A DNA stretch of 64,000 bases. It comes from Agrobacterium vitis (GTDB taxonomy: Bacteria; Pseudomonadota; Alphaproteobacteria; Rhizobiales; Rhizobiaceae). Where the stretch lies: contig NZ_CP118259.1 in the NCBI RefSeq assembly GCF_013337045.2, forward strand, positions 1,612,001 through 1,676,000, in the 5' to 3' direction. The position numbers were made by a program, and so were the translations under genes. The number at the start of each line of letters is the position of its first letter. Positions within the stretch are counted from its first letter, which is position 1. Positions 43,015 to 52,511 of the stretch are shown one piece after another. Below the pieces are notes generated by a model. That model was not told the origin of the DNA and did not search any database. It saw only the letters and a program-made list of their open reading frames with translations.

Positions 43015-43668
43015 TCACAAAATATGGGCAAGAAGCGCGTCGGCCCGGTCTACGACGAAATGCGCACCGCTGGCCTTCAACTGATCGGTGCTGGCGCTGC
43101 CCCAACTGACACCGATCGCCTTGACACCGGCGCTTCTGGCCATTTGCATATCGTAGATCGCGTCACCAATCACCACGGTGTCTTTCAAATCCATGCCGGT
43201 TTCATCGCAGCACTCCGTCACCATGGCCGGATGCGGTTTGGACGGGCAATCGTCCGCCGTGCGCGACACGGCGAAATAGGACTGAAAGCCGTGGGCGTCG
43301 AGAACATAATTCAAGCCGCGCCGGGATTTGCCGGTCACGGCCCCAATCAGGATCTCGTCTTCCGCAGCCAGCCGCTCGATGAATGCTCGAATACCGTCAA
43401 ATAGCGGTTCGCTATAGCCCGGTGCTTGGCGCACCTCGGTAAACAGTGATTTGTAATGGTCCCGCATGGCCATAGCTTCGTCATCGACATGCTGCTTGCC
43501 GTCGATGCGGGCGATGGCGATGTCCAGCGTCAGGCCCATGATGCTTTTGGTCGCATCAAGCGTCGGCTCCGGCTTGCCGAAAGCAAGAAACGTACGGCGC
43601 ATGCTCTCGTGAATGGTCCCCGCGCTGTCGATCAAGGTGCCGTCGCAATCGAACAGGACCAGTTTCAT
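43015..43668 (-). CDS. HAD-superfamily phosphatase (phosphoglycolate phosphatase-like), 217 aa
   Basis: Motif I is LVLFDCDGTLIDSAGTI with the nucleophile Asp at residue 7. Motif II is in IGAVTGKSRRGLNYV, the Lys in DDCPSKPHPAMVTE, and motif III in DTVVIGDAIYDMQMARSAGV. The cap is the C1 type. Phosphoglycolate phosphatase-like by overall pattern; substrate not certain. It overlaps the small membrane gene upstream as ATGA. Confidence 0.9.
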   Translation of the reverse strand: MKLVLFDCDGTLIDSAGTIHESMRRTFLAFGKPEPTLDATKSIMGLTLDIAIARIDGKQHVDDEAMAMRDHYKSLFTEVRQAPGYSEPLFDGIRAFIERLAAEDEILIGAVTGKSRRGLNYVLDAHGFQSYFAVSRTADDCPSKPHPAMVTECCDETGMDLKDTVVIGDAIYDMQMARSAGVKAIGVSWGSASTDQLKASGAHFVVDRADALLAHIL

Positions 43669-43868
43669 TTGTCCTGCTCCTTAGATGCTAAAACCTGCCG
43701 TAATAGCGTTGAATTTTCCCGTAGCGCCTCGGAATTTTCCCGCAAAGCTTGCATGTGCTGTTCGGTCAAGACTATGGCTTTCCCTTGACGCCCACGAATC
43801 GAAACAAATCCATAGATTAAGAATCCGACTAAGAATAAAGGAATGAGGTAGTTAGCAACGGCATCCAT
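43665..43868 (-). CDS. Small membrane-anchored coiled-coil protein, 67 aa
   Basis: One N-terminal membrane helix (NYLIPLFLVGFLIYGFVSI) is followed by a polar helix with heptad-like repeats (LRENSEALRENSTLLRQVLA). The repeat of ALRENS is notable. It lies 14 bases after rluC and overlaps the HAD gene by ATGA. No known function; it may be a species-specific insertion into an otherwise conserved cluster. Confidence 0.65.
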   Translation of the reverse strand: MDAVANYLIPLFLVGFLIYGFVSIRGRQGKAIVLTEQHMQALRENSEALRENSTLLRQVLASKEQDK

Positions 43869-43882
43869 TACAAGCGATCTTT

Positions 43883-44872
43883 CTAAAAATCTCCGCCATT
43901 TTCCATGTCGAGGCCCAGAAGGTTCCAGGTCTGCACCATATGCGGCGGCAAGGGCGCAGTGATGCGCAGGCGGCCGCCATCGGGATGGGGAATATCGATA
44001 TGGCGGGCATGCAGATGCAGCCGCTTCTGGACGCCGCCGGGGAAATCCCAGTTGGGATCGTCGATATAATATTTCGGATCACCGATGATCGGATGGCCGA
44101 TATGCAGGGCGTGGAGGCGCAGCTGATGGGTACGGCCCGTATAGGGCTCCATTTCCAGCCAGGCGAGGCTTTGCGCCGCTGTTTCCAGCACACGGTAATA
44201 GGAAACGGCGTGATCGGCGCCGTCTTCGCCGTGGCGGGCGATGCGCATGCGGTCGCCGTCTTCGGTCTGTTCTTTGACCACCCAGGTGGAGATCTTATCG
44301 TCATGCTTGCGCGGCACGCCCTTGACCAGCGCCCAATAGGTCTTCTTGGTGTCGCGCTCACGAAACGCTGCTGTCAGTTTCTGGGCGGCGCCACGGGTGC
44401 GGGCGACGACGAGCACGCCTGACGTATCGCGGTCGAGGCGATGCACGAGACGCGGCTTTTCGCCCTTCTTGCTGGTCCAGGCTTCGAGCATCTGGTCGAT
44501 ATGGCGATTGAGGCCGGAGCCGCCCTGCACGGCCAGACCGGCTGGCTTGTTCAGGACGAAGACTTTTTCATCCTCATGCAACAGCATGCGCGCCAGCAAT
44601 TCACCGTCGCCAGCATGTTTCAGATCATGGGAGGCAATCGGCCCGGATTTCGGCGTCTTGGCATCAACATCCATCGGCGGCACACGCACCACCTGGCCGG
44701 GCTGCACGCGGGCATCGGTTTTCACCCGGCCGCCATCGACGCGGACCTGGCCGGAGCGCATCAGCTTTTGCAAGGGACCGAAGCCGAGGCCCGGATAGTG
44801 GATCTTGAACCAGCGGTCGAGGCGCATGCCCGCCTCGTCTGGACCGACGGTAATGTGTTCTATGCCTGCCAT
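43883..44872 (-). CDS. rluC: Ribosomal large subunit pseudouridine synthase (RluC/RluD family), 329 aa
   Basis: An N-terminal S4 RNA-binding domain (MRLDRWFKIHYPGLGFGPLQ, KLMRSGQVRVDGGRV) precedes the catalytic domain with HRLDRDTSGVLVVARTRGA, where the second Asp is the nucleophile. KPYTGRTHQLRLH-like EPYTGRTHQLRLHALHIGHP supports the family. It converts specific uridines in 23S rRNA to pseudouridine. ATG 44872 is chosen; a longer TTG-started frame lacks family likeness. Confidence 0.93.
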   Translation of the reverse strand: MAGIEHITVGPDEAGMRLDRWFKIHYPGLGFGPLQKLMRSGQVRVDGGRVKTDARVQPGQVVRVPPMDVDAKTPKSGPIASHDLKHAGDGELLARMLLHEDEKVFVLNKPAGLAVQGGSGLNRHIDQMLEAWTSKKGEKPRLVHRLDRDTSGVLVVARTRGAAQKLTAAFRERDTKKTYWALVKGVPRKHDDKISTWVVKEQTEDGDRMRIARHGEDGADHAVSYYRVLETAAQSLAWLEMEPYTGRTHQLRLHALHIGHPIIGDPKYYIDDPNWDFPGGVQKRLHLHARHIDIPHPDGGRLRITAPLPPHMVQTWNLLGLDMENGGDF

Positions 44873-44927
44873 AAGGACGTCTTTCGTTCCCTTGGGCGCG
44901 CGCGCGCCAAACCCTGTCAATTCACTT

Positions 44928-45028
44928 AGAGTTTGTCAGGTTCATACTGAACCAGACAGATTCTAGCTTTTTTTGTTTTCGTTTGTCTTTTCGGGAAAAC
45001 CGGTTTCCACGTTTCCCTGACAAACTCT
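44928..45028. repeat. 101-bp element with 13-bp terminal inverted repeats (MITE-like)
   Basis: AGAGTTTGTCAGG at 44928-44940 is the exact reverse complement of CCTGACAAACTCT at 45016-45028. Inside are two further small palindromes, GGTTCAtacTGAACC (44939-44953) and GGAAAACCGGTTTCC (44994-45008). It sits between crcB and rluC. I see no clear target duplication. It fits a miniature mobile element or a rhizobial palindromic unit. Confidence 0.7.
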
Positions 45029-45103
45029 ATGGGCTGGCTTTACCCCATTTCTGCGCCCGTGTGAAACCGCGATTGCGAAAAAACCCCGGAATCCGAAAAG
45101 CCA

Positions 45104-45481
45104 TCAGAAAAGCCAGCGACCAACGGCAAGTCCCGCAAACACAGCGCCAATGCCTAAGCCGATACTGGCAGCCACATAAGAGACTGGCCAAAGAAGGTCG
45201 CCGCGTTCCGCCAGACTGACCGTATCCAGCATGAAGGCCGAAAACGTGGTGAAGCCGCCGAGCAAACCGGTGATCAGCAGCATGCGCAGATCGGCTGACG
45301 CATCAAACTTGCGGGCAATCATTTCGGCAAACAAACCGATGCAGAAAGACCCGATGAGATTGACCGAAAACGTACCGCAGGGAAGAAACGGACCGAATAG
45401 CCTGATTGTGACGATGCCGATCCAATATCGCAACACCGACCCAACCGCGCCGCCAAGGGCGACATATATCATGTCTTTCAT
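45104..45481 (-). CDS. crcB: Fluoride exporter CrcB/Fluc, 125 aa
   Basis: A small four-helix membrane protein with GGAVGSVLRYWIG, FSVNLIGSFCIGLFAE and GLLGGFTTFSAFMLDTV, the three Fluc motifs. It forms dimeric fluoride channels. ATG 45481 gives the usual length of about 125. No fluoride riboswitch is seen upstream. It is followed by a repeat element and then rluC on the same strand. Confidence 0.94.
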   Translation of the reverse strand: MKDMIYVALGGAVGSVLRYWIGIVTIRLFGPFLPCGTFSVNLIGSFCIGLFAEMIARKFDASADLRMLLITGLLGGFTTFSAFMLDTVSLAERGDLLWPVSYVAASIGLGIGAVFAGLAVGRWLF

Positions 45482-45698
45482 CGTTTTCCGGGCCTCGCTT
45501 CTTTCCTGCATCCCTTTGTGCGTCACCCGGCGGAACGGGCAAAGAAAAAATCAACGCAGTTTACAGCTTTCCCGGCATGTTTTTCTCAACATAAATCGCT
45601 TGAATCCGGTCGTTCTTTAAAATGCGATTCATTTATTTAAGGCACGATAGAATTTGTAGTGATGAAATGGCAACAGCTAAACAGATCATGTGAGTGCC

Positions 45699-45995
45699 AT
45701 GGTTCAAGTCCTTTCGGTTTCGGCCACCACGGCTGGCTACATTTCCGATACGTTGAAGCCGGTGCAAAAACCAGGCCGCTCAACCTATGTCGAACAGATC
45801 AGCCGGCAGATCAGCGTCAAGAAAGAACTTGCCAAGACGCAAAGCATTAACCGCACGGCCATCGAAACCCTGCGGGATAGCTCGGCCATCGGCCTGCACT
45901 TCATGAAGGCGGGTGAAAACAAACATCCCCGCGCCAGCCTGGAAGAAACCAAACAGGCCTACCAGGAATCCGAGGACGCCGGTCTCAAAGCGTAA
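45699..45995 (+). CDS. Small conserved-looking protein of unknown function, 98 aa
   Basis: MVQVLSVSATTAGYISDTLK begins a soluble, basic protein with RSTYVEQISRQISVKKELAK, IETLRDSSAIGLHFMKAGEN and ASLEETKQAYQES. A GTG three codons upstream is also in frame; GTGAG lies six bases before the ATG. No motif recognised. Codon usage and frame look real. Confidence 0.65.
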   Translation: MVQVLSVSATTAGYISDTLKPVQKPGRSTYVEQISRQISVKKELAKTQSINRTAIETLRDSSAIGLHFMKAGENKHPRASLEETKQAYQESEDAGLKA

Positions 45996-46205
45996 CCAAG
46001 CCTGAAAGCTTAAGACCGAGCTTCGCGTTCCAAGTGCCCGATACACCCCTACCGGAACAACATCAGACATTCCGCGTTTGTCATCGACGCTGCATGCTGT
46101 TGGGCGCAAGTGCGCATGAGTTACAGAATGCAGCGTATAGACCTGGCGCATGATGCCCTCAACCGATCTGGTCCAAGGGATGATGCTGCATAAAGGAGGT
46201 TCGCG

Positions 46206-46418
46206 ATGCATAACGACGCTAAAGCCCGTAACGCTGTCGAACACACGGAAAAACCAATTCCTGCCGGAACGAAGTCTGGCAACACCGGACAAGCGGCTGA
46301 TAATCTTCCAGCCGGACCGCATTCCAAGGAACATTTGATCGACCGGGAGAAAACACCCGGCAGCGGAACTCTGCCGGGGCAACAAGATGGGCCAAATGTC
46401 GATGCCGGAACCGGTTGA
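46206..46418 (+). CDS. Small hydrophilic, disordered protein, 70 aa
   Basis: MHNDAKARNAVEHTEKPIPA begins a Gly-, Pro- and Asn-rich protein with no hydrophobic core. The AAAGGAGG ribosome-binding site is unusually strong. An intrinsic terminator follows 75 bases after the stop, so it is probably a one-gene unit. It resembles small stress-related or hydrophilin-like proteins in composition; no family recognised. Confidence 0.68.
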   Translation: MHNDAKARNAVEHTEKPIPAGTKSGNTGQAADNLPAGPHSKEHLIDREKTPGSGTLPGQQDGPNVDAGTG

Positions 46419-46491
46419 TGTGAGTGTTCCAAAAAAACAAGCCGACAGGTCTCGAATGGTGAACGAAATCAAACCATTATCGAAATGAATT

Positions 46492-46520
46492 GGCGCCGCG
46501 TCCTTTGGCGCGGCGTTTTA
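46492..46520 (+). terminator. Intrinsic terminator of the small-protein gene
   Basis: Stem CGCCGCG/CGCGGCG with an 8-base loop is followed by TTTTA. It touches the stop codon of the convergent copper-chaperone gene. Confidence 0.72.
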
Positions 46521-47030
46521 CCTGCCGCGTATCGTCATCACCGGCATCGCCAGTTCGAGCTTGCCAGCCTTCTCGAAGGTTAGCGTTACCGGTACAGTCT
46601 GGTTCGCCTTAAAGGGCATCTGCACACCCATGAACATCAGATGGTAACCGCCCGGTTCCATTTTCAATGTGGCTCCTGGGGCAATGACAAAACCATCTGG
46701 TATTTTTCGCATTTTCATGATCGTGCCTTGCATGACCATTTCATGCAATTCCGCCCGCGTGGCACGCGGTGACGAGATTGCGATCAGCTTATCTTCTACG
46801 GGGCCGTTATTGGTGATCGTCACAAAACCGCCGCCAATCGGCTGTCCCGGGATCATTGCTTTCAAATAGCCATCGCTGATCTTAAGAGATCCCAGTGTCG
46901 CGGTAATCGCCTGTGCGGGCGCAGCCGTCTCACCCTGTGCCGTCATGGCGGCATGATCCATCTCTTGTGCCGCGACGCCGCCGGCGGCAAGCATGATGAC
47001 AATGGCTGAGGCTAAAAATGTTTTGGTCAT
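46518..47030 (-). CDS. PCu(A)C-type periplasmic copper chaperone, 170 aa
   Basis: Signal peptide MTKTFLASAIVIMLAAGGVA then a His/Met-rich start (MDHAAM) and the copper-binding core: AELHEMVMQGTIMKMRKI and PGGYHLMFMGVQMP, which together give the H-x(n)-M and H-x-M sites. The family passes Cu(I) to cytochrome oxidase CuA centres. ATG 47030 follows GAGAGGAAG and a signal peptide, so longer frames are rejected. It stands alone and is convergent with the preceding small gene. Confidence 0.9.
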   Translation of the reverse strand: MTKTFLASAIVIMLAAGGVAAQEMDHAAMTAQGETAAPAQAITATLGSLKISDGYLKAMIPGQPIGGGFVTITNNGPVEDKLIAISSPRATRAELHEMVMQGTIMKMRKIPDGFVIAPGATLKMEPGGYHLMFMGVQMPFKANQTVPVTLTFEKAGKLELAMPVMTIRGR

Positions 47031-47304
47031 TATTGTCTTCCTCTCTCCCAAGCCTCCCGGCGGTAATCTCCGTTGCGCCGATAAGCAATTTTTCTGGAAC
47101 CTGAGCGAATTGGCGAGGGAAAGCAAGAGGCGTCTGCGCCCTGCTCCCTTTCCGCAGGCTGTATAATTATATTGCTTTATCACTGTCTTTGCACGTGCAT
47201 TTGCCTTGGATCAAACCGCGCAACGCTGCGACAAAAATTTGGCTTAGAACGACCGGTGGCACTTGCCAAGCGCCCCCCACTCCGGATAATTGCGCCATCA
47301 CCTT

Positions 47305-47472
47305 GTAGGGAGAATCCGGTTCAGTCCGGTGCCGAAGGAGCAACCGCCCCGGAAACTCTCAGGCAAACGGACCACAAGGCGTAAACTGCACTCTGGAGAG
47401 AGGTTTGATTGCAAAATCAGGCCGCGCCGAAGGGATAACAATCTCAGGCAAACGGACAGAGGGGGCTCATGA
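47305..47472 (+). promoter_or_regulatory. Tandem glycine riboswitch upstream of gcvTHP
   Basis: Two aptamers in series each carry the glycine-riboswitch core. The first (about 47307-47376) has GCCGAAGGAGCAACCGCCCC and CTCTCAGGCAAACGGACC; the second (about 47390-47468) has GCCGAAGGGATAACAATCTC and AGGCAAACGGACAGAGG. The short linker and tandem layout are standard. It should turn on the glycine cleavage operon when glycine is abundant. No strong terminator stem is seen between it and gcvT, so the switch may act on translation. Confidence 0.93.
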
Positions 47473-47534
47473 ACCGGCACAGCCGTGCCTGAATTTGAGC
47501 CTATGCGCGCTGCGCATGACAGTGGAGACGCCTC

Positions 47535-48674
47535 TTGGACGACCATCTCGCCCTCAAACGCACCCCCCTTTATGATCTTCACCTGTCGCTTGGTGCCCGC
47601 ATGGTGGGTTTTGCTGGCTATGACATGCCGGTGCAATATCCCGCAGGCGTGTTGAAAGAGCATTTGCACACCCGCGCCAACGCTGGCCTGTTTGATGTGT
47701 CCCACATGGGGCAAGTTCTGCTGAAGCCAAAATCCGGCAAGGTGGAAGATGCGGCGCTTGCGCTGGAAACACTGGTTCCGGTGGATATTCTGGCCCTCAA
47801 AGAAGGTCGCCAGCGCTATGGTTTCTTCACCAATGCTGAAGGCGGCATTCTCGATGATCTGATGATCACCAATCGCGGCGATCATCTGTTTGTGGTGGTC
47901 AATGCGGCCTGTAAGGATGCCGATATTGCCCATATGCGGGCGCATCTTGCGGATGCCTGCACCATTGAGGTTCTTGATGATCGCGCCCTTCTGGCGCTGC
48001 AAGGCCCGCGTGCTGAAGCTGTTCTTGGTGAGCTTTGGGCTGGTGTCTCCGGCATGAAATTCATGGATGTGCGCGAAATTCCGCTTCTGGATACGCTCTG
48101 CATTGTCTCCCGCTCCGGCTATTCCGGCGAGGATGGTTTCGAAATCTCCGTGCCAGCAGATAAGGCCGAAGCGCTGGCGAAAGTGCTGCTGGATCATCCG
48201 GATTGTCAGCCGATTGGCCTTGGTGCCCGTGATTCCCTGCGGCTGGAAGCTGGCCTTTGCCTCTATGGCAACGACATTGATACCACCACCAGCCCGGTGG
48301 AAGGCGCGATTGAATGGGGCATTCAAAAAGCCCGCCGCGCTGGCGGTGATCGCGAAGGCGGTTTTCCGGGTGCTGAGCGCATACTGGCCGAGCTGTCAAA
48401 CGGCCCTGCCCGCCGCCGCGTTGGCCTGAAGCCGGAAGGCAAAGCCCCCGTGCGCGGCCATTGCAAGCTGTTTACGGACGCCGAGGGCAAGGTTGAGGTT
48501 GGCGAAGTCACGTCTGGCGGCTTTGGACCGACTGTCGAAGGCCCCGTTGCCATGGGCTACGTCCTTGCCGACCACGCCAGTGTTGGCACCCAGCTTTTTG
48601 CAGAAGTGCGCGGTAAATATCTGCCTGTTGCCGTCGCCACCCTGCCCTTCATTACACCCACCTACAAACGCTAA
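47535..48674 (+). CDS. gcvT: Glycine cleavage system T protein (aminomethyltransferase), 379 aa
   Basis: GcvT moves the methylene group from the lipoyl arm of GcvH to tetrahydrofolate, releasing ammonia. Family marks: [43 protein letters not shown]-like [34 protein letters not shown] and [19 protein letters not shown]. The start appears to be TTG at 47535, with GTGGAG about eight bases upstream; ATGs nearby are in other frames. First gene of the gcv operon. Confidence 0.95.
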   Translation: MDDHLALKRTPLYDLHLSLGARMVGFAGYDMPVQYPAGVLKEHLHTRANAGLFDVSHMGQVLLKPKSGKVEDAALALETLVPVDILALKEGRQRYGFFTNAEGGILDDLMITNRGDHLFVVVNAACKDADIAHMRAHLADACTIEVLDDRALLALQGPRAEAVLGELWAGVSGMKFMDVREIPLLDTLCIVSRSGYSGEDGFEISVPADKAEALAKVLLDHPDCQPIGLGARDSLRLEAGLCLYGNDIDTTTSPVEGAIEWGIQKARRAGGDREGGFPGAERILAELSNGPARRRVGLKPEGKAPVRGHCKLFTDAEGKVEVGEVTSGGFGPTVEGPVAMGYVLADHASVGTQLFAEVRGKYLPVAVATLPFITPTYKR

Positions 48675-48690
48675 ATCTCCGGAGAGACCC

Positions 48691-49053
48691 ATGTTGAAAT
48701 TCACCTCTGAACATGAATGGCTGCAAATTGAAGGCGATGTCGCCACGGTTGGCATTACCGCCCACGCTGCCGAACAGCTTGGCGATCTGGTGTTTGTAGA
48801 GCTGCCAGAAGTCGGTAGCACCTTTGCAAAAGACGGTCAGGCCGCAACGGTTGAAAGCGTCAAGGCAGCGTCCGACGTCTATTGTCCGCTGGATGGCGAA
48901 GTGACTGAGATCAATCAGGCGATTGTCGATGATCCATCGCTGGTTAATTCCGATCCGCGTGGCGCTGGCTGGTTCTTCAAGCTGAAGCTTGCCAACCCTA
49001 CTGACGCCGAAACCCTCCTGAACGAAGCCGCTTACAACGAGCTGATCGCATGA
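48691..49053 (+). CDS. gcvH: Glycine cleavage system H protein, 120 aa
   Basis: GcvH is the lipoyl-bearing shuttle of the complex. The lipoylated Lys lies in [14 protein letters not shown] (about residue 57). [20 protein letters not shown] and [12 protein letters not shown] are the usual flanks. It follows gcvT by 16 bases with GGAGAG, and its stop overlaps the gcvP start as ATGA. Confidence 0.96.
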   Translation: MLKFTSEHEWLQIEGDVATVGITAHAAEQLGDLVFVELPEVGSTFAKDGQAATVESVKAASDVYCPLDGEVTEINQAIVDDPSLVNSDPRGAGWFFKLKLANPTDAETLLNEAAYNELIA

Positions 49054-51914
49054 CCACGCCCACAGAATTCCAGTTTACCGATTACCAGCCCTACGATTTT
49101 GCCAATCGTCGCCACATCGGCCCCTCTCCGGCTGAAATGGACGAGATGCTGAAGGTCGTGGGCTATGACAGCCTTGACGGGCTGATTGCAGCAACCGTTC
49201 CCGCCTCCATTCGCCAATCCGCACCGCTGGTGTGGGGCAAGGCCATGAGCGAGCGCGAAGCGCTGGACAAGCTGCGCGAAACCGCAAACAAAAACAAGGC
49301 TTTGACCTCGCTGATCGGTCAGGGCTATTACGGCACCATCACGCCGCCGGTCATCCAGCGCAATATTCTGGAAAACCCGGCGTGGTACACCGCCTATACG
49401 CCCTACCAGCCGGAAATCTCCCAAGGTCGCTTGGAAGCGCTGCTCAACTTCCAAACCATGATCTGCGATCTGACCGGGCTGGACGTTGCCAACGCATCCT
49501 TGCTGGATGAGGCAACCGCTGCTGCGGAAGCCATGGCCATGGCGGAGCGCGTTGCAAAATCCAAGGCCAAGGCCTTCTTTGTCGATGCCAATTGCCATCC
49601 GCAGACCATTGCCGTCATCCAAACCCGCGCCGAGCCTTTGGGCTGGGGGGTCGTGGTCGGCAATCCCTTCACCGATCTCAACCCCGGCGAAGTGTTTGGT
49701 GCGCTGTTTCAATATCCCGGCACGCATGGCCATGTCAGCGATTTTACCCCGCTGATCAACGCCCTGCACAATGCGCAAGCCATTGCAGCCGTGGCGGCTG
49801 ACCCGCTGGCGCTGCTGTTGCTGAAATCCCCCGGTGAAATGGGTGCCGATATTGCCATTGGCTCCAGCCAGCGCTTTGGTGTTCCTGTCGGCTATGGTGG
49901 CCCGCACGCCGCCTATATGGCCGTCAGGGACGCCATCAAGCGTTCCATGCCGGGCCGCCTTGTCGGCGTATCTGTGGATTCGCGCGGCAACCGTGCCTAT
50001 CGCCTGTCGCTCCAGACGCGCGAGCAGCATATCCGCCGCGAAAAGGCCACCTCCAACATCTGCACAGCCCAAGTGCTGCTGGCGGTCATGGCCTCGATGT
50101 ATGCGGTGTTCCACGGTCCGCAAGGCTTGAAGGCCATTGCCCAGCAGGTGCATCAGAAAACCGTTCTGCTGGCCAAGGGCTTGGAAAAGCTCGGCTTTAC
50201 CATTGAGCCAGAGACCTTCTTCGACACCATCACGCTGGAAGTGGGCCATATGCAGGGCCTCATTCTGCGGGCGGCTGTGGCTGAAGGCGTTAACCTGCGC
50301 AAGGTCGGCACAACAAAAATCGGCATCTCGCTGGACGAGCGCACCCGCCCTGCCACGCTGGAAGCCGTTTGGCGCGCCTTTGGCGGCAATTTTGCGGTGG
50401 GAGATTTCACCCCGGATTATCGCCTGCCCACCAGCCTGCTGCGCACCAGCCAGTACCTGACGCACCCGATCTTCCACATGAACCGCGCGGAAAGCGAAAT
50501 GACTCGCTACATCCGCCGCCTGTCGGATCGCGATCTGGCGCTGGACCGGGCGATGATTCCGCTTGGCTCCTGCACCATGAAGCTGAACGCCACAGCCGAA
50601 ATGCTGCCAATCACCTGGCCGGAATTTTCCGACATCCACCCCTTTGCCCCAACCGATCAGGCCTTGGGCTATAAGGAAATGATCGACGATCTCTCGGAAA
50701 AGCTCTGCGCCGTGACCGGCTATGATGCCATTTCGATGCAGCCAAACTCCGGCGCGCAAGGCGAATATGCGGGTCTTTTGACCATCCGCAACTATCACCT
50801 CGCCAAGGGCGATACGCACCGCACCGTCTGCCTCATTCCAACCTCGGCCCATGGCACCAACCCGGCATCTGCCCAGATGGCGGGCATGCTGGTGGTTCCA
50901 GTCAAGGCGCTGGACAATGGCGATGTGGATCTCAATGATTTTCGCGCTAAAGCAGAGCAGCACTCCGCAAACCTGTCTTGCTGCATGATCACCTACCCCT
51001 CCACCCACGGCGTGTTTGAAGAAACCGTGCGGGAAATCTGCGAGATCACCCATGCCCATGGCGGGCAGGTCTATCTCGACGGTGCCAATATGAACGCCAT
51101 GGTCGGCATTTCCCGCCCCGGTGATATTGGCTCGGACGTTTCCCACCTCAACCTGCACAAAACCTTCTGCATTCCGCACGGCGGCGGTGGTCCGGGCATG
51201 GGGCCGATTGGCGTCAAAGCCCATCTCACCCCTTACCTTCCCGGACATGTGGAAACCGATGGTCGCCCCGGCGCGGTTTCGGCTGCCCCTTATGGCTCGC
51301 CGTCCATCCTTCCCATCAGCTGGTCCTACTGCCTGATGATGGGTGGCGAAGGCCTCACACAAGCCACAAAGGTTGCGATCCTCAACGCCAACTACATCGC
51401 CGCCCGCCTCACCGGGGCCTATGATGTGCTCTACACCTCCGCCTCTGGCCGGGTGGCGCACGAGTGCATCATCGACACCCGCCCGCTGGCCGACAGCGCT
51501 GGTGTGACGGTGGATGACGTTGCCAAACGCCTGATCGATTGCGGCTTCCACGCCCCCACCATGAGCTGGCCCGTGGCTGGCACGCTGATGATTGAGCCAA
51601 CAGAATCGGAAACCAAAGCCGAGCTGGACCGCTTCTGCACAGCCATGCTGGCAATCCGCGAAGAAGCCCGCGCCATTGAAGACGGCCGGATGGACAAGAC
51701 CAACAACCCGCTGAAAAACGCACCGCACACGGTGGAAGATCTGGTTGGTGAATGGGATCGTCCTTACAGCCGCGATCAGGCCTGCTACCCACCGGGTGCG
51801 TTCCGCGTGGACAAATACTGGTCTTCCGTCAACCGCGTGGACAATGTCTACGGCGACCGCAATCTGGTGTGCACCTGCCCGCCGATGAGCGAGTATGCAG
51901 AAGCCGCGGAATAA
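49050..51914 (+). CDS. gcvP: Glycine dehydrogenase (decarboxylating), P protein, 954 aa
   Basis: The PLP enzyme decarboxylates glycine and passes the aminomethyl group to GcvH. It is the single-chain form with both halves: [19 protein letters not shown] and [20 protein letters not shown] in the first, and [20 protein letters not shown] with the PLP lysine (about residue 704) in the second. Length is typical. Start overlaps the gcvH stop (ATGA). A weak hairpin follows. Confidence 0.97.
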   Translation: MTTPTEFQFTDYQPYDFANRRHIGPSPAEMDEMLKVVGYDSLDGLIAATVPASIRQSAPLVWGKAMSEREALDKLRETANKNKALTSLIGQGYYGTITPPVIQRNILENPAWYTAYTPYQPEISQGRLEALLNFQTMICDLTGLDVANASLLDEATAAAEAMAMAERVAKSKAKAFFVDANCHPQTIAVIQTRAEPLGWGVVVGNPFTDLNPGEVFGALFQYPGTHGHVSDFTPLINALHNAQAIAAVAADPLALLLLKSPGEMGADIAIGSSQRFGVPVGYGGPHAAYMAVRDAIKRSMPGRLVGVSVDSRGNRAYRLSLQTREQHIRREKATSNICTAQVLLAVMASMYAVFHGPQGLKAIAQQVHQKTVLLAKGLEKLGFTIEPETFFDTITLEVGHMQGLILRAAVAEGVNLRKVGTTKIGISLDERTRPATLEAVWRAFGGNFAVGDFTPDYRLPTSLLRTSQYLTHPIFHMNRAESEMTRYIRRLSDRDLALDRAMIPLGSCTMKLNATAEMLPITWPEFSDIHPFAPTDQALGYKEMIDDLSEKLCAVTGYDAISMQPNSGAQGEYAGLLTIRNYHLAKGDTHRTVCLIPTSAHGTNPASAQMAGMLVVPVKALDNGDVDLNDFRAKAEQHSANLSCCMITYPSTHGVFEETVREICEITHAHGGQVYLDGANMNAMVGISRPGDIGSDVSHLNLHKTFCIPHGGGGPGMGPIGVKAHLTPYLPGHVETDGRPGAVSAAPYGSPSILPISWSYCLMMGGEGLTQATKVAILNANYIAARLTGAYDVLYTSASGRVAHECIIDTRPLADSAGVTVDDVAKRLIDCGFHAPTMSWPVAGTLMIEPTESETKAELDRFCTAMLAIREEARAIEDGRMDKTNNPLKNAPHTVEDLVGEWDRPYSRDQACYPPGAFRVDKYWSSVNRVDNVYGDRNLVCTCPPMSEYAEAAE

Positions 51915-51935
51915 GGCATGACATAGCGTGCGACC

Positions 51936-51972
51936 CTGCCGTCCACTTTCGTCGGGCGGCAGGACCTATTCT
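51936..51972 (+). terminator. Possible terminator of the gcv operon
   Basis: Stem CCTGCCG/CGGCAGG with a 15-base loop is followed by ACCTATTCTTTAT; the T-run is poor, so termination may be weak or need Rho. Confidence 0.45.
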
Positions 51973-52175
51973 TTATGCGGTCGGATTTTACGACCAAAGA
52001 CTGCAATTTTTGATTGTTTTTGTGCCAATTTCCCCCGAAGTGGAATTCGGCCCTTCTGTCCGCAGTTCAAAAAGAAGCTGTTATACCTAACAATTATGCT
52101 ATATTAAGCGCTTCGTATCATCGACCATCCGCCTGCAGGCGTCTCTACGTGTAAGCGACAGAATAGGAAGATCCA

Positions 52176-52463
52176 TTGACCCGTTTTCTCACCAGCCTTG
52201 CCCTTACCTCTGCCCTGATCCTCTCGGCCCACCAGAGCTTTGCTCAGGCACCGAACAGCGATCGTTGCGTCAAGGGCGGCATGAGCGATTGCCAATCGAA
52301 GCCTGGCAAACCGACACAGAAGAAAGCCGCCACCCACGAGCGCATGCATCAAAACAAGATGCCTCCTCAAAAAGCGGCAAAACAGCATCGCGGCAAATCG
52401 GTGGACCCGATGACAACCTGCGCCATGGGTTCAAAGTCCCCCTGCAAGCCGCAGCGGCCATAA
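52176..52463 (+). CDS. Small exported protein, 95 aa
   Basis: A signal peptide (LTSLALTSALILSAHQSFA) is followed by a basic, Lys/Gln/Met-rich mature part of about 72 residues with four cysteines: RCVKGGMSDC and TCAMGSKSPC. The start is TTG with AGGAAG six bases upstream. The paired Cys motifs hint at disulfides or metal. Function unknown. Confidence 0.7.
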   Translation: MTRFLTSLALTSALILSAHQSFAQAPNSDRCVKGGMSDCQSKPGKPTQKKAATHERMHQNKMPPQKAAKQHRGKSVDPMTTCAMGSKSPCKPQRP

Positions 52464-52470
52464 TCAAAAT

Positions 52471-52497
52471 GGCGGGGGTGAACAGGTCACCCTCGCC
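52471..52497. terminator. Stem-loop between convergent genes
   Basis: GGCGGGGGTGA pairs with TCACCCTCGCC with one mismatch, 5-base loop. On the minus strand it is followed by ATTTTGATT, so it may serve as terminator of the ureohydrolase gene. Confidence 0.5.
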
Positions 52498-52511
52498 TCG
52501 TCTCGACGTGT

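Noticed and set aside
45482..45600. Possible fluoride riboswitch before crcB
   Set aside because: I looked for the conserved crcB-motif core on the minus strand and did not find it.
49032..51728. Long open frame (898 codons) antisense to gcvP
   Set aside because: It follows gcvP codon by codon on the other strand; GC-rich third positions keep it open. The product is His/Gly-rich with no family likeness.
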